In this document: piece by piece, positions 24,131-31,953 of the stretch | Numbering within the stretch: the stretch's first letter is position 1 | Layout of the letters: every line of letters begins with the position of its first letter | From: Fibrobacter sp. | GTDB taxonomy: Bacteria; Fibrobacterota; Fibrobacteria; Fibrobacterales; Fibrobacteraceae | Assembly: GCA_024398955.1 (NCBI GenBank) | Contig: JAKSIG010000022.1 | Span: forward strand, 1-48,310 | Reading direction: 5' to 3' | DNA: 48,310 nucleotides | Notes under the pieces: generated by a model | The model's input: the letters and a program-made list of their open reading frames with translations, nothing else | Databases searched by the model: none | Told to the model about the DNA's origin: nothing | Made by a program: the position numbers and the translations under genes

Positions 24131-24363
24131 TAGAGACTAGAGACTAGAGACTAGAAATTAGAGATTAGAGATTAGAGATTTCGGGAATACGCTACTGAGT
24201 AGAGAGTAGAGTGTAGAGACTAGAAATTAGAGATTAGGGTTGTCAGGATGGTTCTGCTTGAGATATAAAGATGAAACTCTCTTTAAATAGCAAGCACTTG
24301 CATCCTGCGGCCCTAGACCCTAGAACCTAGTCTCTAAACCCTAAAAATGCCCTAGACCCTAAA
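24131..24363. repeat. Compound heptamer repeat region after nadA
   Basis: 24131-24179: seven units (TAGAGAC x3, TAGAAAT, TAGAGAT x3). 24200-24241: six units (TAGAGAG, TAGAGTG, TAGAGAC, TAGAAAT, TAGAGAT, TAGGGTT). 24311-24345 and 24350-24363: seven units in the opposite sense (CCCTAGA x2, ACCTAGT, CTCTAAA, CCCTAAA, CCCTAGA, CCCTAAA). The two senses can pair: AGAGACTAG (24215-24223) with CTAGTCTCT (24327-24335), and CAGGATG (24244-24250) with CATCCTG (24301-24307). No gene is visible in the 243-bp gap. Confidence 0.85.
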
Positions 24364-24369
24364 AAAATT

Positions 24370-25074
24370 ATGAAAAAAGTTCTTTTTGTTTTGATTACCG
24401 TAATCGGGCTGTGCTGCAGCCAGGTTTTTGCTGATGAAGGTTACTGGCCCAAGTCCTACTTTGTTGAAGCAGGCTACGGCGCCATGATTTCTAAGGGTGA
24501 CTTTAACGAAAAGTCTTTTTCTATCAGAGATACCAACGACATCAAGGGCAGGGTTCACCCCGTAGGCCTCGAAATGTACGGCACCCCTGATTTGACCATC
24601 GGTGCAAACATCGCGCAGTTTACATTGGCATTGAACTTTCAGTACACCAATACCAACCAGACGCTGGCAGGTTTCCCCGACGACGACTACACGGCAGACA
24701 CCCGCATTTGGCGCCTGGGTTTTGAATTCACCTACAATCTGTTCTGGCCCGAAAACTTCCAGATTGGATTAGGCGGTGGCTATTCTTACACCAGCATCAA
24801 GGCTGACGACGCCATTTATTTTGGGGAAGTCTGTTCTGAAGGTGTTTGCACTGGCGATGACATTTACAGTTCCGAAATGATGGGTTCGGCATTTGGCTTT
24901 ATTGCAAACCTTCATTACTACATTACAGACAACATTTCTATGGTTCCGGCAATCAAGATTTACGAAAACTGGTTCAAGAACGTTTACAGTTCCAGAACCG
25001 AAAATTGTGATCTTGACCCCTATATGTGGCAGACATTTATTCTGGTTTCGCTGTCTGTTCAGTACACCTTCTAA
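24370..25074 (+). CDS. Outer-membrane beta-barrel protein
   Basis: 234 residues. Signal peptide (MKKVLFVLITVIGLCCSQVFA, cleaved before DEG). The mature part shows repeated strands with Gly/aromatic alternation and ends SVQYTF, the classic C-terminal phenylalanine recognised by the BAM complex. Size suits an 8-10 strand barrel. Two cysteines in EVCSEGVCTGDD may form a loop disulfide. Family not recognised. The start codon is chosen by the signal peptide. Followed after 103 bp by a second outer-membrane protein. Confidence 0.75.
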   Translation: MKKVLFVLITVIGLCCSQVFADEGYWPKSYFVEAGYGAMISKGDFNEKSFSIRDTNDIKGRVHPVGLEMYGTPDLTIGANIAQFTLALNFQYTNTNQTLAGFPDDDYTADTRIWRLGFEFTYNLFWPENFQIGLGGGYSYTSIKADDAIYFGEVCSEGVCTGDDIYSSEMMGSAFGFIANLHYYITDNISMVPAIKIYENWFKNVYSSRTENCDLDPYMWQTFILVSLSVQYTF

Positions 25075-25177
25075 TTTTTTATAACACCTGCAGTATACAA
25101 AATGCGGGCTTTTATAAGGACCTTTAGGTCTTAAAGTCATAGCAGGATTCGGCGCCAATTTCTATCTTTGGGCGCGT

Positions 25178-26479
25178 ATGAAAACTATTACAAAAATTGC
25201 TTTGGCTTTTGGCTGTGCTGCAGCCGCCTCTACCTCTTTCGCCATGGATGGCAAGGGATGGGCTTCTTCTTACGAATCCCTGGCTGCATTTGACAGCAAG
25301 ATTTTCTACTACGGAAATCGCCCCGACTACGTAAAGCCCATTATCGACAACCTGGGCAATGTTCTGAACAGCAACTGGTACGTAAGCGCCAATGTCCCCC
25401 AGAGCCTTACTTTTGAAGTAGGCTTGCCCTTCTCCTTGATTCTGGTCGGTAATGACGATCAGGTTTATCAGGATGAGCTCCTTGGCGAACGCCCCACTAT
25501 TTTTGGCGACCACGGCGACCCGCTTGTCTACAATATGATTCCTGGATCCGCAGGACTCATTCCCGATCATGACGGCGATCTGACAAATGTGATTTACGGT
25601 AACAAGAACCTGAACGCCCTGGGAGTATTTACATATCCCTACTTGCAGATGGCAGCCGGCTTCTACCACGCCCGAGTGGTTTTGCGCGGCATGGTTCTGC
25701 CCTCTATTAGCAACCTGACTAAGTTCAACCTTTTCGGTTTTGGCTTACAGTATAGCTTTGGTCACTTTTTCCAGTACATGCTGCCTCCTGCGGCCCAGGG
25801 CTTTGACGTAAGCTTGGCTTTTGGTTACAGCACCAGCGGCATTGGCTACCGTCCCGACGATTTCAAGGGATCTTTGGATCTAGATGTTTCTGCAACCACT
25901 TTTGACGTAGTCCTGGGTTACAAGCCTGTAGACTTTGTAGAAGTCATGATGACCTTGGGTTACCAGAGTTCCACCATGGAATCTTCTGGCAATTTGTACC
26001 AGGTTAGAGAAGACTTTATGGGGCATGAAATCGTCAACCCCGACGGGAGCCTCAACAAGTACCACGAAATCAACCCGGACATTTCTGTAGACGGCAACTG
26101 CGGTTTTAAATTCGGCCTTGCAGTAGCCTTCCAGTTCGGCGGCGCCTACCACCCGGTTGTGGGTTTTGATTACGGTGGAAAGTCCAGCTTTACTACCAAC
26201 GCTCTTTACTTCCGTCAGCAATTCGGTACCGACAAGACTCCCGACGAAATCGCCCAGGAAAAAGGCTACGTTCGCGGCGCAAGCAAGGCCGAAGAACAGA
26301 AGATTCACGACGAAGCTGTTCAGCAGGAAGTCAGGAACGAAGCCAACAACGCTTACGAAAATGAGGTGGGCGACGAAGGCGCAGTGCAGGAAACCGACGA
26401 AAACGGATTTGGCATAGATCCCGAGGCTCAGGCCGAAGAATCTGACGACTATGACGGAAACGCCGGATCTGAATGGTAG
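25178..26479 (+). CDS. Outer-membrane protein with acidic C-terminal extension
   Basis: 433 residues. Signal peptide ends TSFA, before MDGKG. Residues 25-355 read as a beta-barrel: LGVFTYPYLQMAAGF, FGFGLQYSFGHFF, VSLAFGYSTSG, FDVVLGYKPVDFVEVMMTLGYQSS, FGLAVAFQFGG. A charged tail of about 75 residues follows (KAEEQKIHDEAVQQEV..., then Glu/Asp/Gly-rich to the end), which is unusual because barrels normally end in an aromatic strand. The tail may be periplasmic or surface exposed. A TATCTTTG box lies 7 bp before the ATG (25163-25170). Family not named; 34 bp upstream of cstA. Confidence 0.7.
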   Translation: MKTITKIALAFGCAAAASTSFAMDGKGWASSYESLAAFDSKIFYYGNRPDYVKPIIDNLGNVLNSNWYVSANVPQSLTFEVGLPFSLILVGNDDQVYQDELLGERPTIFGDHGDPLVYNMIPGSAGLIPDHDGDLTNVIYGNKNLNALGVFTYPYLQMAAGFYHARVVLRGMVLPSISNLTKFNLFGFGLQYSFGHFFQYMLPPAAQGFDVSLAFGYSTSGIGYRPDDFKGSLDLDVSATTFDVVLGYKPVDFVEVMMTLGYQSSTMESSGNLYQVREDFMGHEIVNPDGSLNKYHEINPDISVDGNCGFKFGLAVAFQFGGAYHPVVGFDYGGKSSFTTNALYFRQQFGTDKTPDEIAQEKGYVRGASKAEEQKIHDEAVQQEVRNEANNAYENEVGDEGAVQETDENGFGIDPEAQAEESDDYDGNAGSEW

Positions 26480-26513
26480 GACTTTTACTTAACAACAAAC
26501 AACAGGCATCAAA

Positions 26514-28049
26514 ATGATCACATTCCTTATTGGCGTCGCAATTCTTATTGGCGGCTACTTTACCTACGGAAAATTCGTAGAACATGTGTTCGGCCCCGAT
26601 GATCGCAAGACCCCCGCTACCGAAAATCCCGACGGCGTAGACCGCGTTGTTCTCCCCCACTGGAAGAACATGCTGATACAGCTCTTGAACATTGCAGGTA
26701 TCGGCCCCGTTATTGGCGTGATTCTCGGCATTAAGTTTGGCGCCATCGTGTTCATTTTGCTGCCTTTGGGCAATGTGCTGGGTGGAGCTGTTCACGACTA
26801 CTTTAGCGGTATGGTGAGCATGCGTAACAACGGCTATAACGTTCCGGCACTTTCTCGAAAGTTCCTGGGCAAGGGTCCATCCAAGGTTGTCATGACCTTG
26901 ATTTCTGTAGCCTTGATTCTTGTGGGAGCCGTATTTACCAACACACCGGCACAGCTCATCAACACTCCGATTCTTGTTGGCGAACATGTGTCGCCCACCT
27001 TATTCTGGGTGGCGGTTGCTGCAATCTTTGTTTACTACTTCCTGAGTACCTTCTTCCCTATTGATAAAATTATCGGCCGCATCTACCCGCTGTTCGGTGG
27101 TCTCCTGATCGTGGCTTCTGTAGCCATCCTTATTGGCATTGCCCCGAACCTGAACGTTCTGGACAACATCTGCTTTAGCGACTTTGCCAGCAACTTCAAC
27201 AAGCATCCTGCAGGGCAGCCCATTCTGCCCATGCTGTTCGTGACAATCGCCTGCGGCATTATCAGTGGTTTCCATAGCACCCAGAGTCCCCTGGTGGCTC
27301 GCACCGAATTTACCGAAAAGACCGGACGCCAGACATTCTACGGAATGATGATTCTTGAAGGTCTTATCGGCATGATCTGGGCAGCTGGCGGTATGTACAT
27401 CTACCACAAGTTCCCGGAACTGATTACCGGAGCCAGCGGCGTAAAGGTCCTGAGCACCCTGGTTTCTGACGTTCTGCCTTTTGCCCCCATTTCAGTCTTG
27501 GTTGTCGTTGGCGTTATCGTTCTCGCAATTACCAGCGGCGACACCAGTCTCAGAAGTCTTCGTCTGACCATTGCAGAACTATTGCACATCGACCAGACTT
27601 CTGCCAGGAACAGATTGCTTTTGACCGTTCCCATGTTCGCCATCTGCCTTGCCATTATCTTCTGGAGCAATCTGGACAAGGAAGGCTTTAACATCCTGTG
27701 GAATTACTTTAGCTGGAGCAACCAGCTGATGGCAGTCTGCAGCCTTTGCGTAACGGTCGCCTACCTTCGTGGCAAGAACAAGAATTACTGGATTGCCCTG
27801 CTCCCCTGCATGTTCATGACCTTCATTACCGCCTTCTACATTCTCTGGGTCAGCCCCACCAACCTGAAGGGAGCCCCTGTAGGATTCGGCCTGGATTACA
27901 ACACGGCAAGGGCCCTGGCAGTCTTTGTGGCCGTGGGTCTGGGCGTATGGCTAGTACGCCGAGGCAAGAAGCTTACCACCATGAAGGATTTCGATCCTGA
28001 CAAGTGGAACGAAGAACAGGATAAGAAAAACCAGTACAAGCCTAAGTAA
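26514..28049 (+). CDS. cstA: Carbon starvation protein CstA family transporter
   Basis: 511 residues, of the shorter CstA form. Many membrane helices throughout. Family landmarks: NIAGIGPVIGVILG near 60-75, GAVHDYFSGMVSMRN near 90, GFHSTQSPLVARTEFTEKTGR near 245-265, and the TSGDTSLRSLR stretch near 342. Characterised CstA proteins import peptides or pyruvate on nutrient limitation; the substrate here is unknown. It follows the outer-membrane protein by 34 bp and precedes recD2 by 14 bp on the same strand, so it may share a transcript with them. Confidence 0.93.
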   Translation: MITFLIGVAILIGGYFTYGKFVEHVFGPDDRKTPATENPDGVDRVVLPHWKNMLIQLLNIAGIGPVIGVILGIKFGAIVFILLPLGNVLGGAVHDYFSGMVSMRNNGYNVPALSRKFLGKGPSKVVMTLISVALILVGAVFTNTPAQLINTPILVGEHVSPTLFWVAVAAIFVYYFLSTFFPIDKIIGRIYPLFGGLLIVASVAILIGIAPNLNVLDNICFSDFASNFNKHPAGQPILPMLFVTIACGIISGFHSTQSPLVARTEFTEKTGRQTFYGMMILEGLIGMIWAAGGMYIYHKFPELITGASGVKVLSTLVSDVLPFAPISVLVVVGVIVLAITSGDTSLRSLRLTIAELLHIDQTSARNRLLLTVPMFAICLAIIFWSNLDKEGFNILWNYFSWSNQLMAVCSLCVTVAYLRGKNKNYWIALLPCMFMTFITAFYILWVSPTNLKGAPVGFGLDYNTARALAVFVAVGLGVWLVRRGKKLTTMKDFDPDKWNEEQDKKNQYKPK

Positions 28050-28063
28050 GGCCTGCATACATT

Positions 28064-30214
28064 ATGGAAATTCAGGGGACCATTAAATCGATAACATTCC
28101 ACAGTCCGCAGAATGGCTTTACCGTTCTGCGCCTTAATGACGCGGAATCCAAGAAGGTTGTAGTGGTCACCGGAACACTCCCCGAACTGAATGTTGGAGA
28201 AAACATCAAGTTCGAAGGGGAATGGGGACGCCACCCGAAGTTTGGCACCCAGTTCAAGTGCAGTTCCTTTGAATTGATTCAGGCAGCCGACGACGGGGAC
28301 GCCGTTGCGTTCTTAAGCGGGATTTGCCCTGGGGTCGGTCCAAAAACCGCCCAGAACATTTATGAGGTCTTTGGCGAAGAAACGTTCGACGTTCTCGATA
28401 ATGACCCGGACCGATTCCGCAGTGTAAAAATCAAGGGGCTGCCCAAGACAAAAGTGGAAATGTTCCTGGCCCGCTGGCAAGAAGCCCGCCACAGCCGCGA
28501 CACCATGATGTTCCTTTACAGCCATGGCATTGTAGGAAGCATTGCCAAAAAGCTGTGGATGCGATTTGGCCAAGGCACGGTCCCGAAAATTCAGGAAAAC
28601 CCCTACATGCTCTGCGAAGAAGTTTTCGGCATCGGATTCCTGAAGGCCGACGAAATCGCCATGAAGCTGGGGCTGCCTAAAGACAGCCCCACCCGCCTGC
28701 AGGAGGCATTGCTATACACCCTGCAGGAGGCCTCTATGAGCGACGGCCACGTCTACCTCCCTAAAGACCAGCTGATTGGCCGCGCCATCAAGAACTTGCG
28801 CATTGACGTGTATGACGAAGATTCCGTCAACAGGCTCATCGACCAGTTTGAAATTCTCTGCGGGAACGAACGCATAAGACGTGTAGGCGACGACTGTTTC
28901 CACCCGATTCTGTTTAACGCCGAGCAGAAAATCGCCGACAACATTATTTACCGTCTGGGGAACGCCCCTGCAGAAACGGTGGGGGCAGAATTTGCCAGCA
29001 GGGAGCTTCGAGACTGGGAACGGGAACACAAGTTTTCCTTCGACCCTATCCAGAGGGAAGCGATTACAGAAGCCCTCAGCCACCGCATGTTCATTATTAC
29101 AGGCGGTCCCGGCACCGGCAAGACTACCATTCTTAAGGGCATCCTCCATCTGGCACGTAAGATGGGCGAAAACATATTGCTGGCAGCCCCTACAGGCCGC
29201 GCCGCCAAGCGCATGGGCGAATGCTGCGGCGAAAAGGCCAGCACGATCCACAGGCTTCTAGAAGTGGACCCAGTTTCACACAAGTTCACGAAGAACAACA
29301 TGAACCCGCTAGACTGCACCCTGCTGATTGTTGACGAATTCAGTATGGTAGATACCTGGTTAGCTTCGTCGCTGCTGGAAGCGGTTCCCATGAAGGCCCG
29401 CGTGGTGATTGTTGGAGACGCCGACCAGCTGCCAAGTGTGGGCCCCGGCAACGTGCTGAACGACCTGTTGCGTAGCCCCAACATTCCTCACATCCGTTTG
29501 CAACACATTTTCCGCCAGGCCGGCGAAAACGACATTGCCGAAAAGGCCAGCAAGATTAATCAGGGCATTACCCCTACCCCGCTAGATGGCCCCAACTTTC
29601 ATTTCATTCCTTTCGAGACTCCAGAGGAATGCAAGGTCCATTTAGAACAACTTATCGCAACAGGCGTAAAGGGCAAGCTGGACATCAACCTCATTGAGCA
29701 AATGCAGGTCCTTGTTCCCATGCGTAAGGGGCCCTTGGGCATTTTCGAGCTGAACCCGTTCCTGCAGAGTTTGCTGAACCCGGGAGTTCCCCGCCACAAG
29801 ATGGTGGGCGTCGAGTGGAGCAAGGGCGATCGCGTCATGCAGATCAAGAACAACTACGAAAAGAATGTCTTTAACGGCGACGTAGGAACCATCTGGCGTG
29901 TAGACGCCGTAAACAAGAAAGTTACCGTATTCTACGACGACAAGACGGTAGATTACGAAGACGACGAACTGGAAGAACTGACCCTTGCCTACGCCTGCAC
30001 CATCCACAAGAGCCAGGGCAGCGAATATCCGGCAGTAATCGTGGTGCTGGATTCCAGCCATTACATAATGTTACAGCGCAACCTGATATACACCGCCATT
30101 ACCCGAGCCAAGGGACACGTGTGGATTCTTTCGGCCCCCGGAGCGTTACACCAGGCCATAAGAACCCTGCGCAATTCCAGACGCTATACACGTCTTACAG
30201 AAAGACTATCTTAG
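28064..30214 (+). CDS. recD2: RecD2-type ATP-dependent DNA helicase
   Basis: 716 residues. The N-terminal region has an OB-like start (MEIQGTIKSITFHSPQNGFTVLRL) and helix-hairpin-helix repeats (FLSGICPGVGPKTAQNIYEVFG), which distinguish RecD2 from RecD of the RecBCD complex. Helicase core: Walker A GGPGTGKTT (about 346), motif Ia APTGRAAKRM, Walker B LLIVDEFSMVD (about 420), motif III GDADQLPSVGPGNVL, and late motifs TLAYACTIHKSQGSEYPAVIVVL and TAITRAKGHVWIL. A 5'-3' SF1 helicase in DNA repair. Only 5 bp separate its stop from the TM2 protein start. Confidence 0.95.
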   Translation: MEIQGTIKSITFHSPQNGFTVLRLNDAESKKVVVVTGTLPELNVGENIKFEGEWGRHPKFGTQFKCSSFELIQAADDGDAVAFLSGICPGVGPKTAQNIYEVFGEETFDVLDNDPDRFRSVKIKGLPKTKVEMFLARWQEARHSRDTMMFLYSHGIVGSIAKKLWMRFGQGTVPKIQENPYMLCEEVFGIGFLKADEIAMKLGLPKDSPTRLQEALLYTLQEASMSDGHVYLPKDQLIGRAIKNLRIDVYDEDSVNRLIDQFEILCGNERIRRVGDDCFHPILFNAEQKIADNIIYRLGNAPAETVGAEFASRELRDWEREHKFSFDPIQREAITEALSHRMFIITGGPGTGKTTILKGILHLARKMGENILLAAPTGRAAKRMGECCGEKASTIHRLLEVDPVSHKFTKNNMNPLDCTLLIVDEFSMVDTWLASSLLEAVPMKARVVIVGDADQLPSVGPGNVLNDLLRSPNIPHIRLQHIFRQAGENDIAEKASKINQGITPTPLDGPNFHFIPFETPEECKVHLEQLIATGVKGKLDINLIEQMQVLVPMRKGPLGIFELNPFLQSLLNPGVPRHKMVGVEWSKGDRVMQIKNNYEKNVFNGDVGTIWRVDAVNKKVTVFYDDKTVDYEDDELEELTLAYACTIHKSQGSEYPAVIVVLDSSHYIMLQRNLIYTAITRAKGHVWILSAPGALHQAIRTLRNSRRYTRLTERLS

Positions 30215-30219
30215 AACCT

Positions 30220-30720
30220 ATGAGCGAGAATTTCCAGAATCAGAAGTATGCGGTAACCCCCAAGACCGATCGTAAATCGGAACCGGGCCAAAATTGTACA
30301 CAAACTAATGCTCATGATTTTAAAGACAAGTCTCAGCAGGAAAAGATTTTGGCATCTGTTGCAAGCACCTATTTGCTTGACCAGACCGATGGCGAGAAAA
30401 ATGCAAATCTTGTAGGAATCATGGCCATTATTGCAGGCATGCTAGGCGTACATGATATCTATTGCGGCAAACAGCGAAACGGCATCCTAAAAATCATTTT
30501 TGCAGCAATCCCCATATTCGCCCCCATTTCTGCCATTTGGGCAATCATTGACATCTATAGAATAGGATGCGGTTCTTACAAGCCCCAAAGGGATTTGCCC
30601 ATGACGGCAGCCCCCTGGTGCAAAAAGGCGGCCTTCGTTGCGGCACTAGTCTACTTTGCGGCCCTGACCCTTATTTTGCGGCCCCTTGTCCAGTTTTTTC
30701 TTATAAAAATTACAGGCTAG
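30220..30720 (+). CDS. TM2 domain membrane protein
   Basis: 166 residues from the ATG at 30220; an earlier in-frame start would overlap recD2. A polar N-terminal 65 residues precede a TM2-type domain: GIMAIIAGMLGVHDIYCGKQRNGILKIIF, a short loop, then WAIIDIYRIGCG. A third hydrophobic helix follows (AAFVAALVYFAALTLIL). TM2 proteins are small inner-membrane proteins of unclear role. The H-D-I-Y pattern replaces the more usual H-R-F-Y. Probably co-transcribed with recD2. A T-rich run follows the stop but no clear terminator stem. Confidence 0.75.
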   Translation: MSENFQNQKYAVTPKTDRKSEPGQNCTQTNAHDFKDKSQQEKILASVASTYLLDQTDGEKNANLVGIMAIIAGMLGVHDIYCGKQRNGILKIIFAAIPIFAPISAIWAIIDIYRIGCGSYKPQRDLPMTAAPWCKKAAFVAALVYFAALTLILRPLVQFFLIKITG

Positions 30721-30813
30721 GCCAGCTTTTTTTATAAAAACTGCAATTTCGCCCCTCATTTTTTGTTGTAAGATTCAAAAAACTTTTTTCTTGAACTACA
30801 TTTTTCGCCGAAA

Positions 30814-31950
30814 ATGGTTTTTACGGTGATCACATACGTTGTTGTGGGACTCCTCGCAGCGTTCTGTCTCTTCTATGCGTGGCTAGAAGTGCGGTTTTTC
30901 CGTGCGCTGGGTACCGTGCGTAAGGGCAATTCCGATGTGGAGCCGGCTCCGAAAGTAAGCATACTGATTGCCGCCCGCAACGAAGAAGATGGCATCCGCC
31001 AGACGCTGGATTCGGTCATGCAGCAGGATTACCGCGGTTTTTGGGAAGTGTGGGTGGCCGATGACCGCAGCACCGACGAAACCCCCAAGATTCTGGCGGA
31101 ATACGAAGCCAAGTATCCGGGCAAGTTCCACGTACTGACCATCAAGGAAATTCCTGAAGGCGCCAGCCCCAAGAAACACGCCCTGAGTTTGATGATCGAC
31201 GCCTGCGACGGCGAAATTCTTTGCCTTACGGATGCGGACTGCATTGTAAAGCCCACCTGGGTCACGGGGATTGTTGCCGAATTCGAGCCCGGAATCGAAC
31301 TGGTGGCAGGGCACTCCTACATTCCCACCATCAAGGGCAAGTCCAGCGTGCTGATTTGCATGCAGGCGGTAGAGACACTTATATATAGAGTGGCTGGTAC
31401 GGCGGGGCTCGCCATGCACCTGCCCCTGACAAGCACCGGAAACAACCTGGCCTACCGCAAGAGCTTCTTCAAGAGCGTCAAGGGGTTCGAGAACGTCATT
31501 AAAATTCAGAGCGGCGACGACGACCTGCTAATGCAGAAGCTGGCGGCAGACCGCCCCTGGGCCATGCGCTACTGCATTGCGGATTCCACCTTTGTAACAA
31601 CCAATGGCAAGGAAACCCTGAAGGAACTTTGGGAACAGCGCAAGCGCTGGGCCTCCAAGACTATTTACTACACGCCGAAGATTGTTTTTGTACTGAGTAT
31701 GGTGTTCCTGTTCCTGCTGATGCAGTGTGTTGGCGCCGTACTTTCACCTTTTAGCTTTACAATCTTCCTGGCCACGGCAATAACCTTCGTTATCAAGTGC
31801 GCCGGCGACCTGATTTTAATTCTCCGAGGGCTAAGGGTCTTTAGGCAGGAGCACCTGATCAAGTGGTGCATCCCTGTTGAATTCATCCACGCCCCCTTTA
31901 CCGTTCTGGCCGTACTTTTCGGCCTCTTCGGACGCTTCAAATGGAAGTAA
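30814..31950 (+). CDS. Glycosyltransferase family 2, membrane bound
   Basis: 378 residues. One N-terminal membrane helix (3-24), then a GT-A domain: VSILIAARNEEDGI (48-61), ADDRSTDET (82-90), DAD metal motif (140-142), GDDD (234-237) and QRKRW (275-279, the Q-x-x-R-W signature of processive or lipid-linked GT2 enzymes). Two to three membrane helices follow. Overall it resembles transferases acting on envelope glycolipids or polysaccharides. The TACATTTTT box (30797-30805) lies 8 bp upstream. topB starts 3 bp after its stop. Donor sugar and acceptor are not predictable. Confidence 0.88.
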   Translation: MVFTVITYVVVGLLAAFCLFYAWLEVRFFRALGTVRKGNSDVEPAPKVSILIAARNEEDGIRQTLDSVMQQDYRGFWEVWVADDRSTDETPKILAEYEAKYPGKFHVLTIKEIPEGASPKKHALSLMIDACDGEILCLTDADCIVKPTWVTGIVAEFEPGIELVAGHSYIPTIKGKSSVLICMQAVETLIYRVAGTAGLAMHLPLTSTGNNLAYRKSFFKSVKGFENVIKIQSGDDDLLMQKLAADRPWAMRYCIADSTFVTTNGKETLKELWEQRKRWASKTIYYTPKIVFVLSMVFLFLLMQCVGAVLSPFSFTIFLATAITFVIKCAGDLILILRGLRVFRQEHLIKWCIPVEFIHAPFTVLAVLFGLFGRFKWK

Positions 31951-31953
31951 ACT

